Source of the DNA: an uncultured Oscillospiraceae bacterium
GTDB taxonomy: Bacteria > Bacillota > Clostridia > Oscillospirales > Oscillospiraceae
Reading direction: 5' to 3'
DNA length: 35,866 bases
Assembly (NCBI GenBank): GCA_910588635.1
Contig: CAJUPW010000030.1
Coordinates: 1 to 35,866 of the forward strand
How positions within the stretch are numbered: position 1 is the first letter of the stretch; every line of letters starts with the position of its first letter. The position numbers were made by a program, and so were the translations under genes. The notes beneath the pieces were generated by a model. The model ran no database searches, had not been told where the DNA came from, and was given only the letters and a program-made list of their open reading frames with translations. This document shows, piece by piece, positions 15,264 to 23,834 of the stretch.

Positions 15264-16592
15264 ATGGACGCCCGGGAAGCGGCGCTGCTGGCGCTGAACG
15301 ACTGCCAGCGGCAAGGGGGATGGTCGGACGCCATCCTGAAAAAGCGGCTGGCCGACAACCGGCTGGACAGCCGGGACAGCGCGCTGACCACCCAATTGTG
15401 TTTCGGCGTGCTGCAAAACCGGCTGCTGCTGGACTTCTACCTGTCCCACTTCTCCAACCTGCCCTTGAAACGGATGGAGGGGAAGGTGGCGGAGGCTCTG
15501 CGGCTGGGCGTCTACCAGATGCTATTCCTGGAGAAGATTCCTCACAGCGCGGCGGTGAACACCTCGGTGGAGCTGACCCGAAAGCACTGCAAGAACCCAC
15601 GGGCGCCAGGAATGGTCAACGGCATCCTGCGCAGTCTGGAGCGGAATATCGACCACCTGCCCACCGTCCCGCAGAACGACCCGGTCAGCTATCTGTCCAC
15701 CCTCTACTCCCACCCGGAGTGGCTGGTGAGGGAGCTGCTCACTGTTCTGGGCAGCGAGGAGACGGCCCGTCTGCTTGCCGCCAACAACGGTCCCGCCCCC
15801 ATCACCGCTATGGTCAACATTGCAAAAACAACAATGGAGGAGCTGTCCGCCGCTCTGGAGGAGGAGGGAGTCCAAACCCGGCCCCACCCCTGGCTGGCAA
15901 ATTGCCTGATTCTGTCCAAAACGGGCAGCCTGGAGCGGTTGTCCACCTTCCGGGACGGCCTGTTCTACATCCAGGACCCGGCCAGCAGGCTGGCCGTACT
16001 GGCCCTGGACCCAAAACCCGGCATGAAGGCGCTGGACTGCTGCGCCGCCCCCGGCGGCAAGAGCTTTGCCGCCGCCATCCGGATGGAGGGGACAGGAGAG
16101 GTGATTTCCTGCGACCTCCACCCCCACAAGAAGAAGCTGATCCAGGCCGGCGCGGACCGGCTGGGCCTGAAAAGTATTACGCCCATGACCGCCGATGGAA
16201 AGGCGTTCCGCCCTGAGTGGGAGAACGTCTTTGACCGGGTGCTGGTGGACGCCCCCTGCTCCGGCCTGGGGGTCATCCGTAAGAAGCCGGATATCCGCTA
16301 CAAGGACCCGGCACCTTTGACAGACCTGCCCCGGGTCCAGCGGGCCATCCTGGACAACGCCGCCCGATACGTCAAACCCGGCGGTGTGCTGGTCTACTCC
16401 ACCTGCACCCTCCTGCGCCGGGAGAACGAGGAGGTGGCCCTGGGCTTTTTGTCGGACCATCCGGCCTTCCAGGCGGAGGGATTCCCACTGCCCCAGTATG
16501 CGGGGGACGCCAGGACGGGGATGCTCACCCTCTGGCCCCACCGGCAGGGGACGGACGGGTTCTTTATCTGCAAACTGCGCAAAGAGGAGTGA
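15264..16592 (+). CDS. rsmB: 16S rRNA (cytosine-967-C5)-methyltransferase
   Basis: RsmB methylates C967 of 16S rRNA. The 442-residue protein has an N-terminal NusB-like RNA-binding domain (about 1-135, DAREAALLALNDC to FLEKIPHSAAVNTSVEL). An SAM-dependent Rossmann methyltransferase follows. Motif I is DCCAAPGGKSFAAA, motif IV DAPCSGLGVIRKKPD with C332, and motif VI YSTCTLLRRENEEV with the catalytic C381. The two cysteines mark it as an RNA m5C enzyme. ATG 15264 is preceded by GAAGAAAGG and an AAG-rich spacer. Confidence 0.95.
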   Translation: MDAREAALLALNDCQRQGGWSDAILKKRLADNRLDSRDSALTTQLCFGVLQNRLLLDFYLSHFSNLPLKRMEGKVAEALRLGVYQMLFLEKIPHSAAVNTSVELTRKHCKNPRAPGMVNGILRSLERNIDHLPTVPQNDPVSYLSTLYSHPEWLVRELLTVLGSEETARLLAANNGPAPITAMVNIAKTTMEELSAALEEEGVQTRPHPWLANCLILSKTGSLERLSTFRDGLFYIQDPASRLAVLALDPKPGMKALDCCAAPGGKSFAAAIRMEGTGEVISCDLHPHKKKLIQAGADRLGLKSITPMTADGKAFRPEWENVFDRVLVDAPCSGLGVIRKKPDIRYKDPAPLTDLPRVQRAILDNAARYVKPGGVLVYSTCTLLRRENEEVALGFLSDHPAFQAEGFPLPQYAGDARTGMLTLWPHRQGTDGFFICKLRKEE

Positions 16593-16597
16593 GCTCT

Positions 16598-17641
16598 TTG
16601 GTTGACATAAAGTCCATGACCCCGGAGGAGCTGACCGCCTGGCTCAAGGAGCTGGGGGAGCCCGCCTTCCGGGCCAGACAGATATTCAAATGGCTTTATC
16701 GGGGGGTAACCTCCTTTGAGGAGATGACCGACCTGTCCAAGGCGCTGCGGCAGAAGCTGGAAGGGGAGGCCCTCCTCACGCCGCCCACGGTGGCCCGGAA
16801 GCAGGCGTCCCAAGAGGACGGCACCATTAAATACCTGTGGCGGCTGGCCGACGGCAACTGTGTGGAGTCGGTGCTCATGCGCTACCGGCACGGAAACACG
16901 GTGTGCATCTCCTGCCAGGTGGGGTGCCGGATGGGCTGCGCCTTCTGCGCCTCCACCATCGCGGGGAAGGTCCGGGACCTGACTGCCGCGGAGATGCTGG
17001 ATCAGGTCTTATTTACCCAGATGGACAGCGGAGCCCCCATTTCCAACATTGTTTTGATGGGAATTGGGGAGCCGCTGGACAATTTTGACACGGTTCTGCG
17101 CTTTCTCACCCTGGTGAACTGTCCCGACGGGCTGAACATCGGAATGCGGCACATCTCTCTGTCCACCTGCGGTTTAACAGAGAAAATTGACAAACTGGCC
17201 CAGTATGAGTTACAATTGACTTTATCGGTTTCCCTCCACGCCCCGGACGACGAGACCCGGAGCCAGATTATGCCCGTCAACAGGAGTGTGGGCGTGGAGA
17301 AGCTGCTGGAGACCTGCCGCCGGTATTTTGACAGGACCGGCCGGCGCGTCTCTTATGAGTACGCGATGATCGACGGGGTGAACGACGCCGACTGGCAGGC
17401 CGACCTGCTGGCAAAACGGCTGAAGGGCGCTCCGGCCCATGTGAATCTGATTCCCCTCAACGAAGTGGAGGAGAGCTGTCTCAAGCCCAGCCGCCGGGTG
17501 GCCTCCTTCCAGAAGCGGCTGGAGGGGCACGGCGTGACGGTCACCGTCCGGCGGAAGTTGGGGGGCGACATCGACGCCTCCTGTGGCCAATTGCGCCGCA
17601 AGGAAATGAACGAGACGCACAGACAGGAGAAACGAGGTTAG
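16598..17641 (+). CDS. rlmN: 23S rRNA/tRNA adenine-C2 methyltransferase (radical SAM)
   Basis: RlmN methylates A2503 of 23S rRNA and A37 of some tRNAs using radical SAM chemistry. The 4Fe-4S motif is C110-xxx-C114-xx-C117 in CRMGCAFCAST. The C-terminal methyl-accepting cysteine is C329 in DASCGQL. The sequence VLMGIGEPLDNFD is the family's GEP-type motif. I chose TTG 16598 because AGAGGAG at 16583-16589 is 8 bases upstream; GTG 16589 overlaps the rsmB stop but lies within that site. At 347 residues length is typical. It continues the rsmB operon and leads into prpC with a 4-base gap. Confidence 0.94.
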   Translation: MVDIKSMTPEELTAWLKELGEPAFRARQIFKWLYRGVTSFEEMTDLSKALRQKLEGEALLTPPTVARKQASQEDGTIKYLWRLADGNCVESVLMRYRHGNTVCISCQVGCRMGCAFCASTIAGKVRDLTAAEMLDQVLFTQMDSGAPISNIVLMGIGEPLDNFDTVLRFLTLVNCPDGLNIGMRHISLSTCGLTEKIDKLAQYELQLTLSVSLHAPDDETRSQIMPVNRSVGVEKLLETCRRYFDRTGRRVSYEYAMIDGVNDADWQADLLAKRLKGAPAHVNLIPLNEVEESCLKPSRRVASFQKRLEGHGVTVTVRRKLGGDIDASCGQLRRKEMNETHRQEKRG

Positions 17642-17645
17642 GCTT

Positions 17646-18365
17646 ATGCAGGTATGGGGAGTGACCGACCGCGGCGCGGTGCGGCAGCAGAATCAGGATG
17701 CCTACGCGGCCAGGGTGCTGGAGGACGGAAGGGCCATCGCCCTGGTATGCGACGGCATGGGCGGAGCCCGGGCGGGCAACGTGGCCAGCACGATGGCTGT
17801 GAAGCTGTTCATGGAGGAGTTCCTCATGCCGGGCCAGAAGGACTCTGTTGAGGAACAGATGGGCCATGCCGCCTCGGTGGCCAATCAGGCCGTGTTCCAG
17901 CGCTCCGCCACCGACCCGGAGTGCGCCGGCATGGGCACCACCATGGTGGCGGTGCTGGCCGGGGCCGAGGAGGCCGTCATCCTCAACGAGGGGGACAGCC
18001 GGTGCTACCACATCAACGATGAGGGCATCGTTCTGGTCACTCGGGACCACTCCCTGGTGGAGGACCTGGTGGAACGGGGAGAGCTGACCCGGGAGCAGGC
18101 CCGCACCCACCCCCACAGGAATCTGATTACCCGGGCCCTGGGGGCGGAGCCTGTCCTGATGGCCGACTGTTTCCGCCAGCCCCTGTCGCCGGGGGATTGT
18201 CTGCTGCTGTGCAGCGACGGGCTAAGCAATGTGGTCAATGAGCAGGAAATGCTCTACGAGGTGGTCCACGGAGGGGCGCCGGAGCAGTGCTGCCAGCGGC
18301 TGCTGAGCATCGCCCTGAGCCGGGGCGCCCCGGACAACGTGACCGTGGTGCTGATGCGGCGTTGA
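17646..18365 (+). CDS. prpC: PP2C-family Ser/Thr protein phosphatase
   Basis: The 239-residue protein has the PP2C motifs: TDRGAVRQQNQDA, CDGMGGARAGNVAS with metal-binding Asp, MGTTMVAVL, NEGDSRCYHI, CSDGLSNVV and APDNVTVVLM. It would reverse phosphorylation by the PASTA kinase encoded next, the standard PrpC–PrkC pair of Firmicutes. It acts in the cytoplasm with two or three Mn2+/Mg2+ ions. ATG 17646 follows AGGTTAGGC only weakly; the gene starts 4 bases after the rlmN stop. Confidence 0.95.
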   Translation: MQVWGVTDRGAVRQQNQDAYAARVLEDGRAIALVCDGMGGARAGNVASTMAVKLFMEEFLMPGQKDSVEEQMGHAASVANQAVFQRSATDPECAGMGTTMVAVLAGAEEAVILNEGDSRCYHINDEGIVLVTRDHSLVEDLVERGELTREQARTHPHRNLITRALGAEPVLMADCFRQPLSPGDCLLLCSDGLSNVVNEQEMLYEVVHGGAPEQCCQRLLSIALSRGAPDNVTVVLMRR

Positions 18366-18448
18366 AAACGGGAGGTTTTGCTCCTTGCTGATATGGGGTC
18401 CGTGCGTTTGGACGGCCCGTTGAGTGAATGATAAGGAGGATATTTACC

Positions 18449-20530
18449 ATGGATCCTTACATCGGTAAATTACTCGATAACAGATATGAGATATTGGAGC
18501 TGGTGGGGACCGGCGGCATGGCCAAGGTGTACAAGGCCCGGTGCCACCGGCTGAACCGGCTGGTGGCCATCAAGATTCTGCGGGAGGACCTGTCCCAGGA
18601 CGCCGAGTTCCGCCGCCGCTTCCACGATGAGTCCCAGGCCGTCGCCATGCTGTCCCATCCCAACATCGTGGCCGTGTATGACGTGAGCCGCTCCTCTGAG
18701 CTGGAGTACATCGTCATGGAGCTTATCGATGGCATCACCCTGAAGCAGTACATGCAGCGCAAGGGCAACAAGCTGAATTGGCGGGAGGCCCTCCACTTCA
18801 TCACCCAGATTACCAAGGCCCTGGGCCACGCCCACAGCCGGGGGATCATCCACCGGGACATCAAGCCCCACAATATTATGGTCCTGCGGGACGGCAGCGT
18901 GAAGGTGGCCGACTTCGGCATCGCCCGGGTGGCCTCCGGGGGACACAGTACCCTCACTCAGGAGGCCCTGGGCTCGGTCCACTACATTTCCCCGGAGCAG
19001 GCCCGGGGCAGCCATATCGACGCCCGGTCCGACCTGTACTCCGCTGGCGTGGTGCTCTACGAGATGCTCACCGGCAGACTGCCCTTTGAGGGGGACACCC
19101 CCGTTTCGGTGGCCATCCAGCACATTAACTCTATTCCCCTGTCCCCCCGGGAGCTGGAGTCCTCCATTCCCGAGGCCTTGGAGGCCATTACCATGAAGGC
19201 CATGGCCCCCAATCCGGACAACCGCTACCTGTCTGCGGACGAGATGCTGGCCGACCTGGAGGAGTTCCGGAAGAACCCCAATATCAATTTTGACTACAGC
19301 TCCGCCGAGTTCGACCCGGAGGAGGAGCTGGACGAGGACCGCACCCAGATTCGGCCTGTCCCTGTCAGCCGGCAGGAGCCGGAGCGCAGGCATCAGGAGG
19401 ATTACAGACGCCAGGAGGAGCGCCGCAGCAGCCGGCGCTACGAGGAGGAGCGGGGCCGGTATAATGAGGAGCCTCGCCGCCGCAGGCGGTACGACGACGA
19501 GGAGGAGGACTACCCCCGCCGCAGCCCGGTGTGGCCGGTGTTCCTGGCCGCCGCCGCCGTGCTGCTCTTTGTGGGCCTGATCGTCTACTTCCTGTGGAAT
19601 ACGCTCTTCGCGGGCATGCTGGCCCCGGCAAAGACCTACCCCGTCCCCAACCTGACTGGAAAGATCTACGAGGAGATCAAGGACGATAGGGAGCTGTTGG
19701 GCCGGTTTACCCTTGTGGAGGGAGAGACCGTGGCCGACGACGCCGAACCGGGCACCATCATCGACCAGGACCCCAAGGGCGAGCGTGAGGTGGGGGAGAG
19801 CGTCACCGATATCAAGGTGACCATCAGCGCCGGGCCCGAGGTGGTGGAGATGATCCGCCTGGACGACATGGACTACCAGACCGCCACTCAACGGCTGAAG
19901 GATATCGGCCTGAAGGCCGGAGTACCCTCCTATGAGAACCACGAGACCATTGAACAGGGCTTTGTCATCTCCTACACCCCGCTGGCGGGAGTGGCTGTCC
20001 CACCGGGGACGGAGGTGCAGATCGTGGTGAGCAAGGGCCCAGCGGATAAGCCCTTCCCCATGCCCAAGCTGGTGGATATGGACGAGGAGCTGGCGAACAT
20101 TACCATTGGCCAGCATAATCTGGACCCGAAGGGCAAGCGGGATTATATCCATGACCCGGAGGTGCCGGAGGGAAAGGTCATCACCCAGTACCCTCTGGAG
20201 GGCACCGAGGTCACCGAGGGCACCGCGGTCAATCTGGTCATCAGCAAGGGCCCGGACCCCTCCACCCAGCAGCCCCCCAACCCGCCGGAGAATCAGGACC
20301 CTATCCCGGTGACCAAATCCTTCACTGTCCCCCTGGACGGCTATGAGGGGGAGGTCAATGTGCGGGTGCTGATGGACGGCGCCCAGATATGGAACCAGAA
20401 TTACGACGCCACTATGGATACCGCGGCGGAGGTCCATATCCAGGGGACGAGAGGGATGGGAACCAAGGAAGTGACCATCTTTATCAACGGCGTGGCCAGG
20501 GGCACCGAGTCGGTGAACTTTGACGGATGA
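18449..20530 (+). CDS. prkC: PASTA-domain Ser/Thr protein kinase
   Basis: The 693-residue kinase has a cytoplasmic eukaryote-like catalytic domain: glycine loop GTGGMAKVY (20-28), HRDIKPHN with catalytic D137, and DFGIA with D155. A charged Arg/Glu-rich juxtamembrane stretch (about 295-358) and one membrane helix (about 361-386) lead to three extracellular PASTA domains (about 396-462, 463-532, 535-600), which in this family sense muropeptides or lipid II. A Pro-rich linker and an extra C-terminal domain of about 70 residues (from about 621) follow. ATG 18449 has a strong AAGGAGG 9 bases upstream; a start at 18428 would overlap that site. It pairs with prpC and overlaps rsgA. Confidence 0.94.
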   Translation: MDPYIGKLLDNRYEILELVGTGGMAKVYKARCHRLNRLVAIKILREDLSQDAEFRRRFHDESQAVAMLSHPNIVAVYDVSRSSELEYIVMELIDGITLKQYMQRKGNKLNWREALHFITQITKALGHAHSRGIIHRDIKPHNIMVLRDGSVKVADFGIARVASGGHSTLTQEALGSVHYISPEQARGSHIDARSDLYSAGVVLYEMLTGRLPFEGDTPVSVAIQHINSIPLSPRELESSIPEALEAITMKAMAPNPDNRYLSADEMLADLEEFRKNPNINFDYSSAEFDPEEELDEDRTQIRPVPVSRQEPERRHQEDYRRQEERRSSRRYEEERGRYNEEPRRRRRYDDEEEDYPRRSPVWPVFLAAAAVLLFVGLIVYFLWNTLFAGMLAPAKTYPVPNLTGKIYEEIKDDRELLGRFTLVEGETVADDAEPGTIIDQDPKGEREVGESVTDIKVTISAGPEVVEMIRLDDMDYQTATQRLKDIGLKAGVPSYENHETIEQGFVISYTPLAGVAVPPGTEVQIVVSKGPADKPFPMPKLVDMDEELANITIGQHNLDPKGKRDYIHDPEVPEGKVITQYPLEGTEVTEGTAVNLVISKGPDPSTQQPPNPPENQDPIPVTKSFTVPLDGYEGEVNVRVLMDGAQIWNQNYDATMDTAAEVHIQGTRGMGTKEVTIFINGVARGTESVNFDG

Positions 20531-21570
20531 GCGAGGGAATGATCCGAAAGGCCCTCAGCGGCTTCTACTATATTGATGACGGACAGAGTGTTGTGACCTG
20601 CCGGGCCAGAGGGAAGCACCGCCACAACCGCCTTACCCCCCTGGTGGGGGACCGGGCGCGGTTTACACTCCTGGCCGATGGCACGGGCGCACTGGACGAG
20701 ATACTCCCCCGAAAAAATGAGTTCTACCGGCCCGCGGTGGCCAATATCGACCTGCTGGTGGTGGTGGCTTCCCAGGCGGCGCCCGTCACCGACCCCTTCC
20801 TCATCGACCGGGTGGCCGCCATTGCCGCCGCCCGGGGCGTGGAAACCCTGGTCTGCGTCAACAAGTGCGACCTGGAACCGGGAGATGATCTGGCTCGTAT
20901 CTATGAACGGGCAGGCTTTCCCACTCTCCGGGTGAGCGCCGGGACGGGGGAGGGGATGGACGCCCTCCGACAGGCGATTGCCGGTAGGGTGTGCGCCTTT
21001 ACAGGAAACTCCGGCGTAGGGAAATCCAGCATTTTAAATGCCCTGGAGGGCAGCGATGCTCTGGCTACCGGCGAAATCAGCGGCAAGCTGGGCCGGGGGA
21101 GGCACACCACCCGGCATGTGGAGCTCTTCCGTCTGTCCTGCGGAGCGCTGGCCGCGGACACGCCGGGCTTCTCCTCCTTCGATGTGGACAAGATGGAACT
21201 GGCCCGGAAGGAGGAGCTGCAATACGCCTTCCGGGAATTCGCCCCCTATTTGGGCAAGTGCCAGTTTCAGGACTGCGCCCACGTGAAGGAGAAGGGGTGC
21301 GCCGTGCTGGCGGCGGTGCGGGCGGGGGAGATCACCCCCAGCCGCCACCAGAGCTATGTCCGCCTGTATGAGCAGGCCAAGGCGATACCCGATTGGCAGA
21401 GGAAAGAACTGCAGGGGGCGGGCTCTGTTCCGCCTCGTTTTCCGGATGCGTTGAGAAGTGAGGCGGCGCGGAGGCCGCCCCCTACGGAAAGAAGGACAGA
21501 ACATGAACGAAATGATCCTCCTCAAGCTGGGGGAGATGGTCCTCAAGGGCCTGAACCGCCGCAGCTTTGA
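20527..21570 (+). CDS. rsgA: Ribosome small-subunit GTPase RsgA with unusual C-terminal tail
   Basis: RsgA is a circularly permuted GTPase that matures the 30S subunit. The order G4 (NKCDL), G1 GNSGVGKS (160-167), then G3 (DTPGFS) is visible. The zinc site C245-C250-H252-C258 (CQFQDCAHVKEKGC) follows, as in the family. Typical RsgA ends around residue 295. Here the frame continues about 50 residues in Pro/Arg-rich, low-complexity sequence that reads a palindromic intergenic element (21414-21482), and overlaps thiI by 68 bases. The normal stop has probably been lost. ATG 20527 overlaps the prkC stop. Confidence 0.9.
   Translation: MSEGMIRKALSGFYYIDDGQSVVTCRARGKHRHNRLTPLVGDRARFTLLADGTGALDEILPRKNEFYRPAVANIDLLVVVASQAAPVTDPFLIDRVAAIAAARGVETLVCVNKCDLEPGDDLARIYERAGFPTLRVSAGTGEGMDALRQAIAGRVCAFTGNSGVGKSSILNALEGSDALATGEISGKLGRGRHTTRHVELFRLSCGALAADTPGFSSFDVDKMELARKEELQYAFREFAPYLGKCQFQDCAHVKEKGCAVLAAVRAGEITPSRHQSYVRLYEQAKAIPDWQRKELQGAGSVPPRFPDALRSEAARRPPPTERRTEHERNDPPQAGGDGPQGPEPPQL
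21414..21482. repeat. Palindromic GC-rich element at the rsgA–thiI junction
   Basis: GGGGGCGG (21414-21421) is complementary to CCGCCCCC (21475-21482), with nested GCCTC/GAGGC and GGCGGC/GCCGCC stems between. It looks like a REP- or MITE-sized imperfect palindrome, and lies inside the extended rsgA frame. Confidence 0.5.
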
Positions 21571-22669
21571 GGACAAGCTGCAAGCCAATATCTACCGCCG
21601 GCTGAACAACCTGGGCCAGTTCCGGGTATACACCCGCCAGTCCACCACCTATGTGGAGCCCATGACCGACGAGTGCGACATGGACGGGGCCTGGGAGGCG
21701 CTGGTACGTGTGTTCGGCGTGGTGGGCCTCAGCCGGGCCCGGGCCTGCGAGAAGGACAAGGACGCCATCCTGTCCGCCGCTCAGGAGTACCTGGACGGCA
21801 AGCTGTCCGCCGCCCGCACCTTCAAGGTGGAGACCAAGCGGGCAGACAAGGCCTTCCCCATGACCTCCATCCAGCTCAGCCAGTACGTGGGGGGTGAGCT
21901 GGACGAGCTCTACCCCGATTTGAAGGTGGACGTCCACAACCCGGAGCTCACCGTCCACATCGAGATCAGGGACTACGCCGCCTTCGTCCACGCCGACCCG
22001 GAGCCGGGGGCAGGCGGCCTGCCCGTGGGTGTCAACGGCCGGGCGGTATCCTTGCTGTCCGGCGGCATCGACTCCCCGGTAGCCTCCTGGATGATCGCCA
22101 AGCGGGGAGTGGCGCTGGAGATGGTCCACTTCTTCTCCTACCCCTACACCTCCAACGAGGCCAAGGAAAAAGTTCTGGACCTGGCCCGGCTGCTCACCCC
22201 CTGGTGCGGTCGGCTCACCGTCCATGTGGTCCCCTTCACCGCCATCCAGGAGGAGCTGCGACGGTCCGTCCCACAGGAACTGTTTACCCTGGTCATGCGC
22301 CGGTTCATGATGCGTATTTCCCAGCGTGTCGCCCAGCGGTGCGGGGCCAAGGCCCTGGTGACGGGGGAGTGTCTGGGACAGGTGGCCAGCCAGACCATGG
22401 AGGCCATGGCCGTCACCGGCGCGGTGGTTGAACTGCCGATCCTCCGCCCGGTGGTGGGGATGGACAAGGAGGACATTGTCAGGATTGCCCGGAAAATCGG
22501 CACCTTCGAGACCTCCATCCTCCCCTATGAGGACTGCTGCACCGTCTTTACCCCCCGTCATCCTCGCCTGCGACCCACTCCGGAGGAGCTGGAGGCGGCG
22601 GAGCAGGGGCTGGATATAGAAGGAATGGTCCAGGCCGCTGTGGACGGTATCGAACGGATACAGGTATAA
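21503..22669 (+). CDS. thiI: tRNA 4-thiouridine synthase / sulfurtransferase ThiI
   Basis: ThiI thiolates U8 of tRNA and, in some bacteria, supplies sulfur for thiamine. The 388-residue protein has an N-terminal ferredoxin-like and THUMP region (about 1-170) and then a PP-loop adenylation domain with SGGIDSP at 186-192. It ends with EDCCTVFTPRHPRLRP and lacks the C-terminal rhodanese domain of the E. coli enzyme, as is usual in Firmicutes. Sulfur must therefore come from a separate desulfurase; the one at 3736 is one candidate. ATG 21503 has AGAAGGAC upstream. It overlaps the extended rsgA frame and ends at a bidirectional terminator. Confidence 0.93.
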   Translation: MNEMILLKLGEMVLKGLNRRSFEDKLQANIYRRLNNLGQFRVYTRQSTTYVEPMTDECDMDGAWEALVRVFGVVGLSRARACEKDKDAILSAAQEYLDGKLSAARTFKVETKRADKAFPMTSIQLSQYVGGELDELYPDLKVDVHNPELTVHIEIRDYAAFVHADPEPGAGGLPVGVNGRAVSLLSGGIDSPVASWMIAKRGVALEMVHFFSYPYTSNEAKEKVLDLARLLTPWCGRLTVHVVPFTAIQEELRRSVPQELFTLVMRRFMMRISQRVAQRCGAKALVTGECLGQVASQTMEAMAVTGAVVELPILRPVVGMDKEDIVRIARKIGTFETSILPYEDCCTVFTPRHPRLRPTPEELEAAEQGLDIEGMVQAAVDGIERIQV

Positions 22670-22670
22670 G

Positions 22671-22701
22671 AAAACTCCCTCGCGTCAAGCGAGGGAGTTT
22701 T
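22671..22701. terminator. Bidirectional terminator between thiI and the TPM gene
   Basis: AAAACTCCCTCGC (22671-22683), loop GTCAA, then its perfect complement (22689-22701). A-tract and T-tract flank the GC core, so it works on both strands and separates two convergent genes. Confidence 0.9.
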
Positions 22702-22706
22702 GCTGT

Positions 22707-23819
22707 CTATCGCCGGCCGAAGCCTCCGCCGCGGGAACCCCCGCCGAAGCCTCCGCCGCGGGAACCCCCGCCGAAGCCTCCGGACCGGCCTCCGCCGAAG
22801 CCGCCTCCGCGGGACCCTCCGCCAAAGCCGCCCCCGCGGCTGCCGCCGAAGGAGCCGCCGAAGCCGCCCCCGAAGGAGCCGCCAAAGCCGCCGGACCGGC
22901 CGCCGCCGGAGGGACGTCCACCGAAGGTGCCGCCCCCTCTGGGACCGGAGTTACCCCGGCCTCCGAAGCCGGAGCCGCCGCCAAAGCCGCCGCCGGGGCG
23001 GTTTCCGGGCCCGCCGCCGGGGCCTCTGGGAGGCGGGGGCGGGGGAGGCTGATGCCAGTGCCGCCGGTACCACCAGGAGCCGGGGGCGTGCCAGAAGAAG
23101 ATGGGCCGGAACATCACCGGGGGATTGACCACGCCGTAATACTGCCGCCGGTAGGTGTTGTACCGGCTGCGGTCGATGGCGTTGATGACTGCCACAATGG
23201 CAATGAGAATAAAGACCAGCAGGATGACGCCTACCACGGTATCCCCACTGTTATCGTACCCGTAGGAGCCGCCTGGCTCCGCGTTGCCCAGACCGAAGTT
23301 GTCCAGGTAGACCTGGTTGAGAGCCGCGTAGAAGGCCAGTACCGTCTTGTCGTTCAGATCGCCCGACAGGATGTCCTCCAGATCGGAGACTGCCCGATTG
23401 GTCAGAATGGTGGAGAAGTCGTCGCCGGGGGCCACGAACCAGTCCTCGTCCCGGGCGGAGATAGCCAGAATGGCGTCTCCCTCGCCCAATCCCAGATCAA
23501 TGCCCTGATCCCAGGCGAACTCCTCCAGGTTGCCGGTGGAATCGGTGGTCACAAGGGCGACCACGCTGTTATAGCGGAAATCCCAGTTGGCGTTGTAGAG
23601 ATTGATCTGCCTCTCCGTGGAGGAGGACAGAATATCCGCGTCGTCCCAGAAGAATTTCTGGACGCTTTGGGTGGACAGGCCCTTGTCCAGGGCGGCGCTG
23701 CCGGTGGGCAGCGGCTCAGGCTCCCGCTGTCCGCCCTTGGCCTGACCAATCCAGACGGCCGCCGCGATCATGACTGCGGTGAGCAGCCATGCCACCCAGG
23801 TTTTTTGGAAAAATTTCAT
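22707..23819 (-). CDS. TPM-domain membrane protein with glycine-rich tail
   Basis: Read on the minus strand, the 370-residue protein has an N-terminal signal anchor (about residues 5-26). A TPM domain follows (about 55-190, with WDDADILSSSTERQINLYN and the extended DLGLGEGDAILAISARDEDW), then a membrane helix (VVGVILLVFILIAIVAVINA, about 215-236), and a low-complexity Gly/Arg/Ser/Phe tail from about 265. TPM proteins are linked to envelope and photosystem maintenance and some are phosphatase-like. The start chosen is ATG 23819 with TAGGTG just upstream; GTG 23828 is also possible. It ends the XpaC–TelA operon and is separated from TelA by 15 bases. Confidence 0.85.
   Translation of the reverse strand: MKFFQKTWVAWLLTAVMIAAAVWIGQAKGGQREPEPLPTGSAALDKGLSTQSVQKFFWDDADILSSSTERQINLYNANWDFRYNSVVALVTTDSTGNLEEFAWDQGIDLGLGEGDAILAISARDEDWFVAPGDDFSTILTNRAVSDLEDILSGDLNDKTVLAFYAALNQVYLDNFGLGNAEPGGSYGYDNSGDTVVGVILLVFILIAIVAVINAIDRSRYNTYRRQYYGVVNPPVMFRPIFFWHAPGSWWYRRHWHQPPPPPPPRGPGGGPGNRPGGGFGGGSGFGGRGNSGPRGGGTFGGRPSGGGRSGGFGGSFGGGFGGSFGGSRGGGFGGGSRGGGFGGGRSGGFGGGSRGGGFGGGSRGGGFGRR
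22720..22773. repeat. 27-bp tandem repeat in the glycine-rich tail
   Basis: Two perfect copies of a 27-base unit (22720-22746 and 22747-22773) lie inside the TPM gene, encoding a GGSRGGGFG unit on the minus strand. Shorter variants continue toward 23040. Confidence 0.8.
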
Positions 23820-23834
23820 GGCGTTCACCTAAAT

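Noticed and set aside
18366..18448. Imperfect hairpin between prpC and prkC as a terminator.
   Set aside because: The stem has a bulge and no U-tract; the two genes are normally cotranscribed.
18470..20437. A 655-codon minus-strand open frame antisense to prkC.
   Set aside because: Same GC effect; the sequence is His/Leu/Gly-rich without recognisable domains, and prkC is certain.
22707..23040. CRISPR-like repeat array.
   Set aside because: Units are adjacent without spacers and encode a Gly-rich protein tail.
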